Of a DNA stretch of 64,000 bases, positions 63,573 through 64,000 are shown piece by piece. The first letter of the stretch is position 1, and each line of letters starts with the position of its first letter. A program made the translations under genes and the position numbers. Below the pieces are notes generated by a model, which had not been told where the DNA came from, ran no database searches, and saw nothing but the letters and a program-made list of their open reading frames with translations. This stretch comes from JAFGIG01 sp964397545 (lineage in GTDB: Bacteria; SDB-A), in the NCBI GenBank assembly GCA_964397545.1, contig CAYNIW010000007.1, forward strand, positions 23,411 through 87,410, written 5' to 3'.

Positions 63573-63680
63573 TTGGCCTCCTTTAATACATACTTAAAAG
63601 GCTGATGTTAAACAAACTTTATCTCTTTTCTGAATACCTCTTTCCAAATAAAATATTTGATATTTTTCTTTAATAAGACC

Positions 63681-63703
63681 AAAGGGGGCTAAAAGCCCCC
63701 TTT
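63681..63703. terminator. rho-independent terminator between C25 gene and upstream neighbour
   Basis: A GC-rich 10-base stem AAAGGGGGCT/AGCCCCCTTT with a three-base loop lies 11 bases after the stop at 63714. The strand read left to right has a long T-tract (TTTATTTTTTC); the minus strand has TTT then mixed sequence, so it can act for the minus gene with moderate strength. Confidence 0.75.
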
Positions 63704-63713
63704 ATTTTTTCTT

Positions 63714-64000
63714 TTATCTTACTACAACTATCTTGTTGGCGTCTGAAAAAGAACCGGCGACTATCCTGTAGAAATATGTTCCGGAAGAGACAAGAGCTCC
63801 TCTTTCGTCCCTGCCGTCCCATTCCACCCTGTAAACTCCGGGTCCCTGAACGCAGTTGACCAGCTCCGTCACTTCCCTGCCCGATATGTCATAAACGGCA
63901 AGGCGGACAGGAACTTCCGCTCCTACACTGTATCCTATAACTGCCCTTCCCCGGACGGGGTTCGGATACGCCCTCATAAGCGCAAACTGAACAACCGGCC
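63714..64000 (-). CDS. C-terminal FlgD-like tail of another secreted protein, cut by the window edge
   Basis: The frame is open to the right edge, and 95 residues are visible (PVVQFALMRAYPNPVRGRAV and onward). It has the same anchor as the two proteases: YPNP near the start, VYDISGREV, VEWDGRDERGALVSSGTYFY and an end at KIVVVR. The catalytic part lies outside the window, so the protein's activity cannot be told. It makes three consecutive genes with this tail. Confidence 0.88.
   Translation of the reverse strand, partial: PVVQFALMRAYPNPVRGRAVIGYSVGAEVPVRLAVYDISGREVTELVNCVQGPGVYRVEWDGRDERGALVSSGTYFYRIVAGSFSDANKIVVVR

Overview
This window looks like part of a metagenome-assembled genome from an uncultured, diderm (two-membrane) bacterium. 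Evidence for two membranes: an lptC-lptA-lptB-rpoN cluster, a predicted outer-membrane protein, and two giant gingipain-type (C25) proteases with FlgD-like/type IX-style C-terminal tails. Such tails are common in the FCB group and in candidate phyla such as WOR-3, so a lineage near those is my best guess, but no marker here fixes the phylum. The DNA is AT-leaning and genes are tightly packed, with many overlapping starts and stops and frequent TTG/GTG starts behind good Shine-Dalgarno sites. Three runs of exactly 100 N mark scaffold joins. Two of them are flanked by identical 55-base copies, so they are unresolved assembly overlaps, and removing them restores one intact gene in each case.

Layout. 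1-4.3 kb: a loose accessory-looking stretch (partial gene, hairpins, palindromic repeats around a real gap, a split lysine exporter, a DUF6090-like membrane protein, a ubiquitin-like/Mut7-C protein). 4.3-12.4 kb (minus): an RRM protein, then a seven-gene overlapping operon gmd-mazG-guaB-hslV-hslU-mreD-mrdA. 12.5-14 kb: a PAS protein that ends after its phospho-acceptor helices. 14-20.5 kb (minus): comM, a zinc-ribbon protein, a TlpA-like lipoprotein, a small lipoprotein, a GNAT-like protein, a tail-anchored TPR protein and a creatininase-family hydrolase. 20.6-26 kb: deoC; tsaD-ybbR; ispG-coaE-TPR. 26-31 kb (minus): a DUF948/YtxH pair, gap-pgk-tpiA-secG, rplU-rpmA and tRNA-Gly. 31-41.3 kb (minus): purL-purQ-leuS-lptC-lptA-lptB-rpoN-acyP. 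42.3-47.9 kb (plus): a DUF47/PiT phosphate transporter pair, a DJ-1-like protein, thiamine pyrophosphokinase, then a three-gene module with a cytosolic trypsin-like protease. 48-56 kb: argF, a hybrid histidine kinase, a HerA-like ATPase, LapA and an M42 peptidase. 56-64 kb (minus): tandem C25 proteases and the tail of a third protein with the same anchor.

Most genes are housekeeping: glycolysis, purine and isoprenoid synthesis, translation, cell-wall elongation and LPS transport. The best candidates for undescribed biology are the 45.4-47.9 kb module, where two neighbouring proteins share a YbjN/CesT-like domain and one joins it to a cytosolic S1C protease and zinc ribbon; the 16.9-17.1 kb tandem expansion of a stop/start gene junction; and purQ, which appears to start at a non-canonical codon.
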